From NCBI RefSeq assembly GCF_032397745.1, contig NZ_CP135921.1, positions 6,870,501 through 6,934,500 on the forward strand: a stretch of 64,000 bases of DNA, written 5' to 3'. Positions 27,901 to 34,654 of the stretch are shown one piece after another (position 1 is the stretch's first letter; every line of letters starts with the position of its first letter). The notes beneath the pieces are model-generated. The model was not told where the DNA came from. It was given only the letters and a program-made list of their open reading frames with translations, and did not search any database. The stretch is from Bradyrhizobium prioriisuperbiae. GTDB taxonomy: Bacteria; Pseudomonadota; Alphaproteobacteria; Rhizobiales; Xanthobacteraceae. The position numbers were made by a program, and so were the translations under genes.

Positions 27901-29855
27901 CACAAAGCGGAGAGCGTCGGCACGTCCAGCTTGAGACTGCTTGCCCCTGCCCCGACTGTGGCACCGATGCGCAGCAAGTCCTTGTCGGAGACCGCAAGGG
28001 CCGCCGCCAGGAAGGTGCGGATGGCCTGTGCATCCTTGTCGGTGCTTGCCAGCACCCAGGTCTTGACGTCGTCGGTGAACAGCGGATTGTCGGCATACTT
28101 CGGGCGATAATAACCGGTGCCGTCCCCCGTCGAATTGAACACCCGGTCGAACAGGTCGAGTGGACGCGGGCCGTCGCCTCGCCCCCAGGTCTTGAGCACC
28201 GACCACAGTGCGGTCGTCTCGTCGATCGGCAGCGACAGTCGCCGCGCAAGCGCCACCGTCTCGCCGACGCGGGTCAATCCGCCGTCGGCGAAATCCGCAT
28301 GGCCCGACGCATGAAGGGTCCAGTCCAGCTCGGACGCGGGTACGCCCGACACCTGCGACAGCCGGACAAGGCGATTGAACCGGTCGATCCGCGCAACGTC
28401 GAACTGGTCGACCACCTGCAGACTATAGCTGACGTCCGTCCGGTCGCTGATGAGGTGACCACGCGGCGCTTCTGAGCCGGCATTGATGTAAAGTTTCGCG
28501 GCCAATCCCGCCGCGAGCTCCTCCGCATCGAGCGCCTCGACGAATAGGAACGCGATGGCGGAGTCATCCAGACGCGTCCGCTCACTCAGGACGCTCGCCT
28601 GCCCGAGCGAGCCCGGCGGATAGAACCAGCCTTCGGCATCCTTGAGCGCCTCCGGCCATGCCTGATCCACCTTCAACTGGGTATCGCTGTCGATGGTGAC
28701 GACGGCGCGCAGCGTCTCGCCGACCCGCAGGATCGAGGCCTGGGCGGCCGCCTGCTGAAAACCGCTGCCGGTGACGACAAGGCTGTCCTTGGAAATCGTG
28801 ACGGTCGCCTTGATCGGCTGCGCCAGCAGGCCCGCCTCACCGCCAAAACAGTCGGCCAGCGTTTGCCCCGAACGTGACACCTCGACAAGCTCACGCTGCT
28901 CCGGCGAAAGCCTCAGATGCTCAGCCGCGATGGCCGCGGCATCGGGCATCTTATCAAGCCCCGCCTCGCGCCCCACATAGGCCTGATAGAGGTCGACCAG
29001 CGGCGCCCCGAGTTGCAGCATGGCGGCGCGTATTTGCGCTAGCCGCACATTGATCGGCAGGTTGTACGGGAAGACCCGGGTGGCGATGGCATAATCGGTG
29101 TCCGCGCCGATCTTCGGGGCCAGGAAATCGTGGATCACTTGATTGACGATCTGGAGCCTGGGGACCGCTGTGTTGGTCTCGGCGCAGGTCAGTTCTTGCG
29201 TGAACAGCTTGCGGCGGCGTTCTGCAAGCGTGGCCCACTCCGGAATCTTGTTCTTCGGATTGCTGGTGATCTGCTCATCGACCACCCGCATAAGATCGAC
29301 GAAATAAGCGGAGGGGCCGACCACCGACTGACAGTGCGGTGACGGGATATAGTCTTGCGATCCGAACAGATCGGAAAACGACGGTAGGTGACCAAACTCC
29401 TTGGTCAGTTGCTTGGCGACATGATTGGCCGGCGACACGCGGCCGTGGGCGGAGAGCGCGCCGCGCATCTGGCTCGCGAGATGGACCGCACGGGTGTGCA
29501 GATCGACCGCTGCAGCGTGCACCGCCGCGAGGTCGTCGTCGCTGACGGCTTCGGAGCCGGACACTTTTGCCAGTTGCTCACGGACCGCATGGAGCGGCCG
29601 ATTGGCAATCTCGGCGGCGCTGTGCAGGCCGGACCGGTACAGCTGATCGACCACCTGGGGATCGGCGCTCAATCGCGCCAGACTTGCATGCGCGCGCGCC
29701 GCGGCAAGGGTCTGTTCACGATCGCCATTCTCGAAGCGCATGCGCGAAACGGACTCGTCGCGATAAAAATCCGCGTCGAGGAGTCCTATTCCCGTATTGG
29801 CTTCAAGAAACGAACGCAGCTGAGGATTGATCGGCAGAAAAACCATATCGTTCAT
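21933..29855 (-). CDS. TcA-type insecticidal toxin complex subunit (TcdA-like)
   Basis: 2640 residues, intact. Family features: the VRP1-like N-terminal helical block (residues about 150-210; GPSAYFVDLMRVVDEQ), a neuraminidase-like/ABC-toxin region (about 1285-1350; FFLGRTEAKPYQYYYRTLRN), the conserved QLSANQHHEAAKAWYDYIFD near 1741, the long helical channel segment (about 2150-2260, coiled coil) and the C-terminal TcB-binding region (FQFSELLFDYDFPGQYCRKI). TcA forms the pentameric needle that docks TcB-TcC and translocates the effector. No signal peptide. GAAGGG lies 7 nt ahead of the ATG. First gene of a minus-strand operon with the Hint and FnIII-like genes. Confidence 0.92.
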   Translation of the reverse strand: MNDMVFLPINPQLRSFLEANTGIGLLDADFYRDESVSRMRFENGDREQTLAAARAHASLARLSADPQVVDQLYRSGLHSAAEIANRPLHAVREQLAKVSGSEAVSDDDLAAVHAAAVDLHTRAVHLASQMRGALSAHGRVSPANHVAKQLTKEFGHLPSFSDLFGSQDYIPSPHCQSVVGPSAYFVDLMRVVDEQITSNPKNKIPEWATLAERRRKLFTQELTCAETNTAVPRLQIVNQVIHDFLAPKIGADTDYAIATRVFPYNLPINVRLAQIRAAMLQLGAPLVDLYQAYVGREAGLDKMPDAAAIAAEHLRLSPEQRELVEVSRSGQTLADCFGGEAGLLAQPIKATVTISKDSLVVTGSGFQQAAAQASILRVGETLRAVVTIDSDTQLKVDQAWPEALKDAEGWFYPPGSLGQASVLSERTRLDDSAIAFLFVEALDAEELAAGLAAKLYINAGSEAPRGHLISDRTDVSYSLQVVDQFDVARIDRFNRLVRLSQVSGVPASELDWTLHASGHADFADGGLTRVGETVALARRLSLPIDETTALWSVLKTWGRGDGPRPLDLFDRVFNSTGDGTGYYRPKYADNPLFTDDVKTWVLASTDKDAQAIRTFLAAALAVSDKDLLRIGATVGAGASSLKLDVPTLSALWSIAKLARALALSVADCTAMMRLARLSQFKKPADVNSLIELKALLAERSLSLADLAFIVWGEPGDKTDVVRPVDVPPFLTALRALAVEWLVTPSNFAGDDDSGTGLHIFDALVYGKAISVSGVVLFPSWKLTFTVLTMLFPISPRRLVVPGVITAEEAIEAFEELLENGVILGNSLAAPVNEGTNLSFLFPDIEEPERKIKIAAIRSVLNDLSQQVELSVAVLVPALRAQIEGTFGQLGTLLGSSPDMAEVIVTNVLAKAFPGVDARVLLLTSAGDPKKLTDPLVVADRIAYLAQVLSLQTADLADAAAAPAAFGLTSLEDLSMTAVRAWSDYATLVALYPPAPQGPRNIAIYITTGNVGALSTATGWDSAAFLALVTALWGKQIILTPTQLWLVSACFALAGVMGTDVGSATEIARVSRLPPLSGATPPPAWATYGKAAQSLVAMLKAKSAGSDWAAVYKPVSDATETARRDGLAPLAVWVNTGAPLGLATMRALSEYLLIDVETSACDVTSAIVEGTAAVQTYLQRCRMSLEPGVVSLGDIAPAWWPWLTNYRVWEANRKIFLYPENYIDPNLRRDPTDLFRKLQEELQQSSINEATVDRAFTNYLTAFADLAKLHTVEPSRAIAPHPVSGTPVETVFFLGRTEAKPYQYYYRTLRNGNIWSQWFRIDVAMTSPDASLVFAFNRLILFWVEEDAVKGSFIKDGSQRDKLVRRANIRYAFRRLDDTWSAPQTLESDLLFDAQPTLYHNDIINPIPGAPSVNGIDPKMPYWHRVYVQRVPSEVDGGERLLITFGNAFPVPADPKVPPPDVKIIDTSDERKFVSNVYTASQLGASFNEKRQGAILLVPVAYLDIGMNVQSVSAFMPDFTSDPNQPPFAFIKYGDDLGPNLSRSVLIDAAFVDSPDYPNRVIDAPIDMITHVAPDAQVLAVKNQVGWFAFDNGDESFLMVPRNVAFKAIEDILKIETVKIPVKPLDQGKEVDVDCQIISCMGYSDKPVNPARLVFDFTRMTTSAVGRLVQIMTFGGINELLSIRTQEAQGPASLNFSRFYPGGEKPPNVQPPKAMNGGAVDFDGAYRPYFDEIFFQIPFFIATQLSANQHHEAAKAWYDYIFDPAAVSKGQVPPKGNEKSVYWQFLPFRSLTAPSLVDELTDQIAIEAWNANPFDPQTVAQLRPVAYQKTIVQHYIANLLDWADSLFARDTRESVNQATLLYLTAADLLGPRPRQRGVYQPPKPLDFATIKKDYGLLIPQFLIELERVMPAPQPGHLKLEPAPFNMISAYFTVPESTEFISYWDRLESSLYKVRHCLSLAGLPRQLPLFDPPIDPRVLIRASGGRDSPAVINQGAGSLPHYRFQVMLDRARQLTQTLIGFGGGLLAALEKKDADALQMLQIKQERAILVQTGDLKAQLVLEAEDQLDALRQAKLAAQERLSYYTKLISDGLSPAEITSLATMILANVFQTTAGVIRSLSGGAHLVPNAGSPFAMTYGGREIGSSLSAFASASDTVAGTLNFASTLSGVIAGYERREQEWTLQKNTATYEVAQMDAQIAAAQARVASLKRDVSINTLSIEQNNAIQVALTSKFTNADLYSWMASRLQALYFQCYKIALDLSLAAQRAYQFELDNQTTILDFAYWDSGRAGLLAGEGLMVGLGQLEHAYYTTNRRRLVIEKTVSLWALDPLALLTLQRTGSCNFQFSELLFDYDFPGQYCRKIERLSVTIPALVGPYQNVHGTLTQTSNTVLLKDDPASVRFLLGADVTPTDGMLRLNWRNMQQIALSRGTDDGTIAGVSADERYLPFEGTGAVSSWRLELPLGANRIDFSAIADVVITVTYSALVGGGIFKEAVVSTIASRFAGQASMALQQRYPDAWAQFLNPGAPTPQSMTFAIGPDIVPPNLLSPRAVKAYVQFDMAVSFTGPLVVELAPPSGSPLSLSLTEKTPWASGTIDCLLTPPADWKLTLKQVPPALVQDGHLKPGVLTGVTLVLDYTATLRKA

Positions 29856-29888
29856 CGTCGAGCCCTTCTTCCGAGGCGGACGAACATC

Positions 29889-29935
29889 GTTCTATTTTTA
29901 GATGAAGTATAAAATTATAACTATTTATAATAGAT
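29889..29935 (-). promoter_or_regulatory. AT-rich promoter region of tcA
   Basis: A short block almost free of G and C lies 35-80 nt upstream of tcA in otherwise GC-rich DNA. On the minus strand it contains TTATAAT-like -10 candidates and a small palindrome ctatt-tat-aatag (29921-29933). It is likely the tcA promoter and could be a target for xenogeneic silencers. No convincing -35 box. Confidence 0.4.
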
Positions 29936-30100
29936 CGAGTAGAAGCCAGCGACTTCTTGGTGTCAATCGCAGATTGGTGACATCGCGATGACCGCGACTA
30001 ACACCACCGGCGCCAAAGTCGGATTGGCCAACGCGGATCAGATCTACGCGAAGTTGAAAGATCGGTATGTGCAATTTGACACAGACCGCCTCTTCGCCCC
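29936..30100. other. intergenic stretch with one weak short frame
   Basis: A plus-strand frame from ATG 29988 gives about 51 residues (starts MTATNTTGAKVGLANADQIY) and runs into the argD remnant without a visible ribosome site. It is not recognised and is not called as a gene. The stretch looks like part of the debris bordering the Tc island. Confidence 0.3.
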
Positions 30101-30323
30101 TCAACGGCCCCCCGCCGACCTGCGCGGCCCGGCCTCGCCATGACGCAGCAGGACGCGCAGCCGGATTTCCTGAAGGCGGTGAGCGCCAAGCGCCTGTCTC
30201 TTGAAAGCGTGTCGCAGCGGCTGTTTGCGAACAACGACCGGGACGGGGCGCTACGCGAGGCCGCATCCCGACACGCCGTGCTTCGGGCCGGCGCTGAACG
30301 TGACGCGCGAGCAGATCCGGCAG
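30101..30323 (+). pseudogene. decayed argD 3'-end remnant
   Basis: The sequence aligns by eye with argD from about 9855 onward: tcaacggc, then cggcctcgcc, atg/acgcagcagg, cgcgcagcc(g/t)gatttcctga and, after an internal deletion, the segment corresponding to ccggcgctcaacgtcacgcgcgag (here ccggcgctgaacgtgacgcg). The reading frame is broken, there is no PLP region and no start. It is in the same orientation as intact argD and is diverged, so it is not a fresh duplication. It marks the right edge of the Tc island. Confidence 0.75.
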
Positions 30324-30417
30324 CAAGCGCGAGCATCACCGCCCGAGCTTGCTCTTGATCTCATTCAGTTCGATGCACGGGAATCGATCGGAGTGGATGT
30401 AAAATAGCGCCCGGCAC

Positions 30418-30552
30418 CAGGGGGCCGGCGAAGTGCCTATCCTCGATGCCGGCGCGGCCATCGCATGCGCGGTCGCCGACGCCGCGGGAAAGCGCGTCCA
30501 GGAACTCCCGCTCACGCCACTCCGCGTGCCCGGACTGCTCCTCAACCGCTAG
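30418..30552 (+). pseudogene. C-terminal remnant of a molybdenum hydroxylase (aldehyde/xanthine dehydrogenase-like)
   Basis: The frame ending at TAG 30550-30552 reads GAGEVPILDAGAAIACAVAD followed by RVQELPLTPLRV, which resembles the C-terminal tail of CoxL/XdhB-type molybdopterin subunits (GEG...A(I/V)ANAVADA...ELPLTPERV). Only about 45 codons remain and there is no start or gene context, so it is treated as debris. Confidence 0.45.
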
Positions 30553-30751
30553 CCGGACCTCTCGCTGCCCCACATGCCGAAGCCTGGATGGACAATCTGG
30601 TATGCCCGCACGGGGCCAGCGGATCAAATTGAACGAAGACGGAGATCGCAGCTTGCTGCCAGGCGCCCCACTAACAGTTGAGCAGGCGCCAGCTTCGGAA
30701 AGGGATAAGAAAAGCAGCGTGCTTGACGGGCGCTGCTCACGCTCCAATTCC
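30553..30751. other. non-coding debris before the NRPS-PKS cluster
   Basis: No convincing frame, repeat or terminator with a U tract was seen. It separates the molybdenum hydroxylase remnant from the convergent EamA gene and probably represents the junction between the two islands. Confidence 0.4.
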
Positions 30752-31690
30752 CTAGTGAAGCCGGGCGCCAAAGAGGCTCCTTAGAAGCAATCGAACCTCT
30801 CTACGCGAGGGTAGACCAAGCTTTCCGGATTCGCCCATCGGGGCGAATACGACGGAGCCAAGAACGAGAACAACGCCGGCGATCTGAAGCAACTCCAGTC
30901 TTTCACCCAGCAGCAAAGCGGCCACGATCGCGGCCGCAAGCGGATCGAGAATGCTGATGACGGTGGCCTGAAATGGCGGCACAACCTTGAGACCGATCAC
31001 AAACAGCCAGTAAGGGAGAACGGTAGCCAACGCACTTATGAACAAGATGAACATCCAGCTATCGAGCCCCAAGTCAGAAATCGAGACAGTCATGCTGGGG
31101 GCAAATGCCAGAAGAATTGCCGACGAGACAACGAATGATGACAACACCAGCGCCCGGTCATCGACGCCTCGCTTGTGCGACACGTTGACCGCCATATTGT
31201 ACAATCCGAAGACCAGCCCGGACAGCACGCCAACGGCAACACCGGTCAGATTGCCTCGGAACGATTCCGAGTCGTATCCCCTCACAAGCAGAAAACATCC
31301 GCCAAGCGCAACCACTATCGTGGTGATCCGATGCCTCGTCAGCACCGCTAGCCCGAGAGACACTTCCACGAGAGTGACAAAAACGGGCGCTGTGTACTGA
31401 AGAATCAAAGCTACCGCGACGCCATTCAGCGCGATCGCCAGGAAGAACGTATAGTTTACAGCGGTCATGAGAATTCCGACCACCAGATAGTGCACGATAT
31501 CGTTCTTTCGAAACGTCGCCTTGAACTTCAAGCCGTAGATGATCAGAACAAAGATCAGACAGGCGACGACGTTCCGCAATATTGTCAGATCCAGCGGCCC
31601 CATGTGATGTATGAACAGATACTTCGACGCCGCGCCAGCGATACCGAACAGTATTGCGGCGCTCGCGATATACAGATACCCGGCTAACAT
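30752..31690 (-). CDS. EamA/DMT-family exporter
   Basis: 312 residues, ten predicted membrane segments in two EamA halves (for example YLYIASAAILFGIAGAASKY at the N-terminus and ATVISILDPLAAAIVAALLL in the second half). The start at 31690 has AGAGGGG 8 nt upstream; an in-frame ATG at 31711 would add 7 residues. Last gene of the NRPS-PKS operon, 48 nt after the thioesterase. Its position suggests export of, or self-protection against, the cluster product. Members of this family also carry amino acids and metabolites, so specificity cannot be read from sequence. Confidence 0.88.
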   Translation of the reverse strand: MLAGYLYIASAAILFGIAGAASKYLFIHHMGPLDLTILRNVVACLIFVLIIYGLKFKATFRKNDIVHYLVVGILMTAVNYTFFLAIALNGVAVALILQYTAPVFVTLVEVSLGLAVLTRHRITTIVVALGGCFLLVRGYDSESFRGNLTGVAVGVLSGLVFGLYNMAVNVSHKRGVDDRALVLSSFVVSSAILLAFAPSMTVSISDLGLDSWMFILFISALATVLPYWLFVIGLKVVPPFQATVISILDPLAAAIVAALLLGERLELLQIAGVVLVLGSVVFAPMGESGKLGLPSRREVRLLLRSLFGARLH

Positions 31691-31738
31691 GAGGGAAACC
31701 CCTCTCATCATTCTCGAACGTTGAATCAGAGCGGGTCT

Positions 31739-32518
31739 TCAGGCAACCGACTGCATTAACACCTCGGACGCGAACAGACTGAGCTCATCTCGGAATTTCG
31801 GCATGAACTCATCTTCGCGATCACGAATGAAAAAATGCGCCCCCGAGAACATCTCAAGTTGAAACCTTGCCGAGGTCTGCTCCGACCATGCTGCAAGTTC
31901 TTCTTGACTCGCCTCCGGGTCGCTCCAAGCCCCAAACGCGATGATTGGACACTCAAGTGGCGGTCCAGGCTGAAACCGATAACTGGCCGAAGTCGCCAGA
32001 TCCGCCCGTAAAATGGGCAGGATAATTCGTTGCATGCTCGCGTCGCTTAGAATCCGTTCCGGCGTGCCACTCCAGGTACGAAGTTGTTCCACAAGAACGG
32101 CGTCGCTCGCCTGGTAAAGGTCCGCCTCGCGATCGGGCAAGTGCGGCGCCCGGTGCGCGGACACAAATAGGCGCAAGGGCCCCGGTTGGCCGAGATTCCG
32201 CAGGCGCCGCGCCACCTCGAACGCCAGAAGAGCGCCCATGCTGTGACCAAAAAACGCAAATGGTACGGGATCATCGCTCGTCAGATCGGTGACGATTTCA
32301 TCGACGTGCGATTCAAATTCCACGACCAGGTTTTCGCCGAGACGTCGCCCTCGGCCCGCGATTTCGATCGGAATGACCGCAATCGCTGAGGGTAGACGGT
32401 TTCTCCACGGCTCATAGAACTGACCACTCCCTCCTGCGAATGGAAAGCAGTAAAGTCTCAGCAGCTCTCCTCGATCTCGTCCGAAAGAGTACGTCTTTGC
32501 GCGGCTTGCGTGCGTCAT
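31739..32518 (-). CDS. type II thioesterase
   Basis: 259-residue alpha/beta hydrolase of the GrsT/external thioesterase family. Visible: N-terminal LYCFPFAGGSGQFYEPW, nucleophile motif FGHSMGALLAFE (Ser), and the C-terminal His in FSGAHFFIRD. Such enzymes hydrolyse mis-primed or stalled acyl groups from carrier proteins. No type I thioesterase domain is present on either assembly-line protein, so this enzyme may also assist release. Encoded 51 nt after the MbtH gene. Confidence 0.9.
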   Translation of the reverse strand: MTHASRAKTYSFGRDRGELLRLYCFPFAGGSGQFYEPWRNRLPSAIAVIPIEIAGRGRRLGENLVVEFESHVDEIVTDLTSDDPVPFAFFGHSMGALLAFEVARRLRNLGQPGPLRLFVSAHRAPHLPDREADLYQASDAVLVEQLRTWSGTPERILSDASMQRIILPILRADLATSASYRFQPGPPLECPIIAFGAWSDPEASQEELAAWSEQTSARFQLEMFSGAHFFIRDREDEFMPKFRDELSLFASEVLMQSVA

Positions 32519-32569
32519 TTTGCTACTGCCTCATGTCTGTCGAGGGCCCGTCAACCGCAGCGACAATGG

Positions 32570-32791
32570 CTACCGGCTACGCAACGATCTGGGTGTCATG
32601 TTGGTCCATACGTGCACGATATGCTCAAGGCAGGCAGACTCGTCGCCGCTAAATCCCGCATCGTTCCAGCCGATGGGCAACGGCGACAGGCATGACCAGA
32701 TCGAGAACTGCTCCTCGTCGTTCACGACCACGCGGTACTTGCCTTGCGTCACCGCGCTCCCACTCGCTTCACTTGCATCGTCACCACGCAT
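32570..32791 (-). CDS. MbtH-like protein
   Basis: 73 residues with the family signature: YRVVVNDEEQFSIW, then PIGWNDAGFSG, CLEHIVHVWTNM and PRSLR, including the three conserved Trp. MbtH proteins bind adenylation domains and are needed for their folding or activity; the likely partner is the A domain encoded at 42813-44765. GGAGG lies 6 nt before the ATG, and the start overlaps the PPTase stop by 11 nt. Confidence 0.92.
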   Translation of the reverse strand: MRGDDASEASGSAVTQGKYRVVVNDEEQFSIWSCLSPLPIGWNDAGFSGDESACLEHIVHVWTNMTPRSLRSR

Positions 32792-33557
32792 CAGGACCTC
32801 CGTGAGATCGCCCGATTGTCGGAATTTTCGTTTTCATAACAGGCACAATGCCCGTGGGCTCCGAACCATGCGCAGGGTCAAACAGGCTTATCGTCGTTAG
32901 CATCTCGGAACCGGCCACTGACGCGATGTAACCCGGCCGCGGCGCAAAGGAAAAAATCCTTCCACATTGCGTCATGCTCTCCGCAGTCTCGATGCCGGTC
33001 GGATCCCGGCTCAACCCGCATCCGTCGCGCTTCAGCACAGCTTCTTTCCGAGTCCAGTATCGGAGAAAACATGACCTTTGCGCTTCTATACCGCAGTTGG
33101 AAAAGATCGCCGCTCGCTCTGCCACCGACATAACACGCTGGCTAAGTGCCCCGATGTCGACACAGCGCTCGGTACTCTCCACGTCGAATCCCACCGGGCG
33201 TCGCGCGACGGATATTCCGACGACCTGCTCGGCATGCGACACGTTAAATTCGACCTGGGCTCGCTGGCGCTGCTCCACCAGTATTGGCTTTCCATGCTGG
33301 CCTGCGGCAATCCTCAGATCCTTCGGGTCGCAATCGAGATATCGCCCGATGACCCGACGGAGCGTGACCCGTCCGACAAGGTACGTATCGTGCGCTTGGA
33401 CACTCTTGAACCCGCCCAACCTGATTATCTCATCGTCAGACAGAAAATCTGTCATTCGTTCACATTCCGCTCTCATGGCAACCGAATCAGCAAGCCATAT
33501 GTGCACCTCTCCGCGGCACAGCCCCTCTGACGGCAAGCGGATGGCGGAGCCGGGCAT
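32781..33557 (-). CDS. Sfp-type 4'-phosphopantetheinyl transferase
   Basis: 258 residues. Motifs: FNVSHAEQVVGISV, GFDVESTERCVDI (metal-binding D-x-E region) and YWTRKEAVLKRDG (W-x-x-K-E-A). The enzyme converts the apo carrier domains of the NRPS, PKS and the free ACP to holo form. ATG at 33557 is favoured; an in-frame TTG at 33581 would overlap the FkbH-like stop. A dedicated PPTase makes this cluster self-sufficient after transfer. Confidence 0.9.
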   Translation of the reverse strand: MPGSAIRLPSEGLCRGEVHIWLADSVAMRAECERMTDFLSDDEIIRLGGFKSVQAHDTYLVGRVTLRRVIGRYLDCDPKDLRIAAGQHGKPILVEQRQRAQVEFNVSHAEQVVGISVARRPVGFDVESTERCVDIGALSQRVMSVAERAAIFSNCGIEAQRSCFLRYWTRKEAVLKRDGCGLSRDPTGIETAESMTQCGRIFSFAPRPGYIASVAGSEMLTTISLFDPAHGSEPTGIVPVMKTKIPTIGRSHGGPDAW

Positions 33558-33574
33558 GACGACGATGACCCCCA

Positions 33575-34654
33575 CTACCAATCGGATGTCAGCGATACGT
33601 AGCTGGGAGCCTGCCCCGGATCTGATCCGTCATGCTGGAAGAGGATCGTACCGTCCGCGGCCGAAGACACCTCCGAGAAGCCCGCGAATTTGTACGCCAC
33701 GTACATCATTCGATTCCTTGGCGTGGCTATAAAATCCGCGAACAGATTGACGCCCGCCTGCTGAGATCTCCTGACGATCTCGCTCACCAGGATGCGTCCA
33801 ACGCCTCGCGACATCACGCGGCAGGACATCAGAAGCAACTTGATGGTCCAATCGCTCTGCTTCTGCTCAATCAACACCAGCCCGATCTTGCCGTAGCCGC
33901 CATACCGGTCATGCAGATCGGCGATCAGGAGCGCATGGTTGGGCGATAGCCGGACCGCCTCCAACTCATCGTAGGAATAACTTATTCCCGTTGTGTTGAG
34001 CTGATTTGTTCTCACCGTCAGCTCTTCCGCTCGGCGCAAGTCTTCGTCGCGCGTCCGATAAATAGTCAACTCCAGATTCAACGACGCCAAGAACTCGTCG
34101 CTCGGCCCCTCAAACCTTTGCTCATCTGCCTGTCGCTCGCTCTCCGCCTGATAGAGCCTCCGACGCATTTTCGCGTCGCTGGTCACAAACGGCGGATTCA
34201 AATCCGGCCGTTCGCACAGCTCTTTGATATCGGCGGCGTCGACCGTCCGCACCTCTGGATGCTGGAACGCCACCTCGTCACGCTCGACTCTCTGATCATC
34301 GACAAACAACAATGTATCGCGCCCGATATTAAGCCCCTCCGCAATGGCCCGAATTGAGGCCGACTTCGCGCCCCAGCCGATTTGAGGATGGACAAAATAC
34401 TCGTCGATGCCCGCGGCTCGCAGGCGATTCCGCGCCATGTCAGCCTCGTTCCGGCTTGCGATCGAATTGAGGATGCCTCTCTCGTCCAGCGCTCTAAGAA
34501 CCGCAACAACTCCGGGACGAAGCACAACTTCGGCGTCCTCCAGAAGGGTTCCGTGCCAAATGGTGTCATCAAGGTCCCAAACCACACATTTGACGGGCTT
34601 GGCGGCGCTGTCTTGCGTATGTGGAGGCGTCAGCGTTTCGCTAATACTCGACAT
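33575..34654 (-). CDS. FkbH-like HAD phosphatase/glyceryl-ACP synthase
   Basis: 359 residues. An N-terminal HAD-IIIC domain with catalytic DxDxT motif (VVWDLDDTIWHG) and LLFVDDQRVERDEV, followed by a GNAT-like C-terminal half (YGGYGKIGLVLIEQ...MSCRVMSRGVGRILVSEIV). FkbH enzymes dephosphorylate 1,3-bisphosphoglycerate and load the glyceryl group on a dedicated ACP, the first step to hydroxy- or methoxymalonyl-ACP. The start overlaps the acyl-CoA dehydrogenase gene by 14 nt. The partners FkbI, FkbJ and FkbK are all adjacent. Confidence 0.9.
   Translation of the reverse strand: MSSISETLTPPHTQDSAAKPVKCVVWDLDDTIWHGTLLEDAEVVLRPGVVAVLRALDERGILNSIASRNEADMARNRLRAAGIDEYFVHPQIGWGAKSASIRAIAEGLNIGRDTLLFVDDQRVERDEVAFQHPEVRTVDAADIKELCERPDLNPPFVTSDAKMRRRLYQAESERQADEQRFEGPSDEFLASLNLELTIYRTRDEDLRRAEELTVRTNQLNTTGISYSYDELEAVRLSPNHALLIADLHDRYGGYGKIGLVLIEQKQSDWTIKLLLMSCRVMSRGVGRILVSEIVRRSQQAGVNLFADFIATPRNRMMYVAYKFAGFSEVSSAADGTILFQHDGSDPGQAPSYVSLTSDW

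Noticed and set aside
29988..30143. 51-codon frame between tcA and the argD remnant
   Set aside because: No ribosome site, no homology recognised and it runs into pseudogene sequence.
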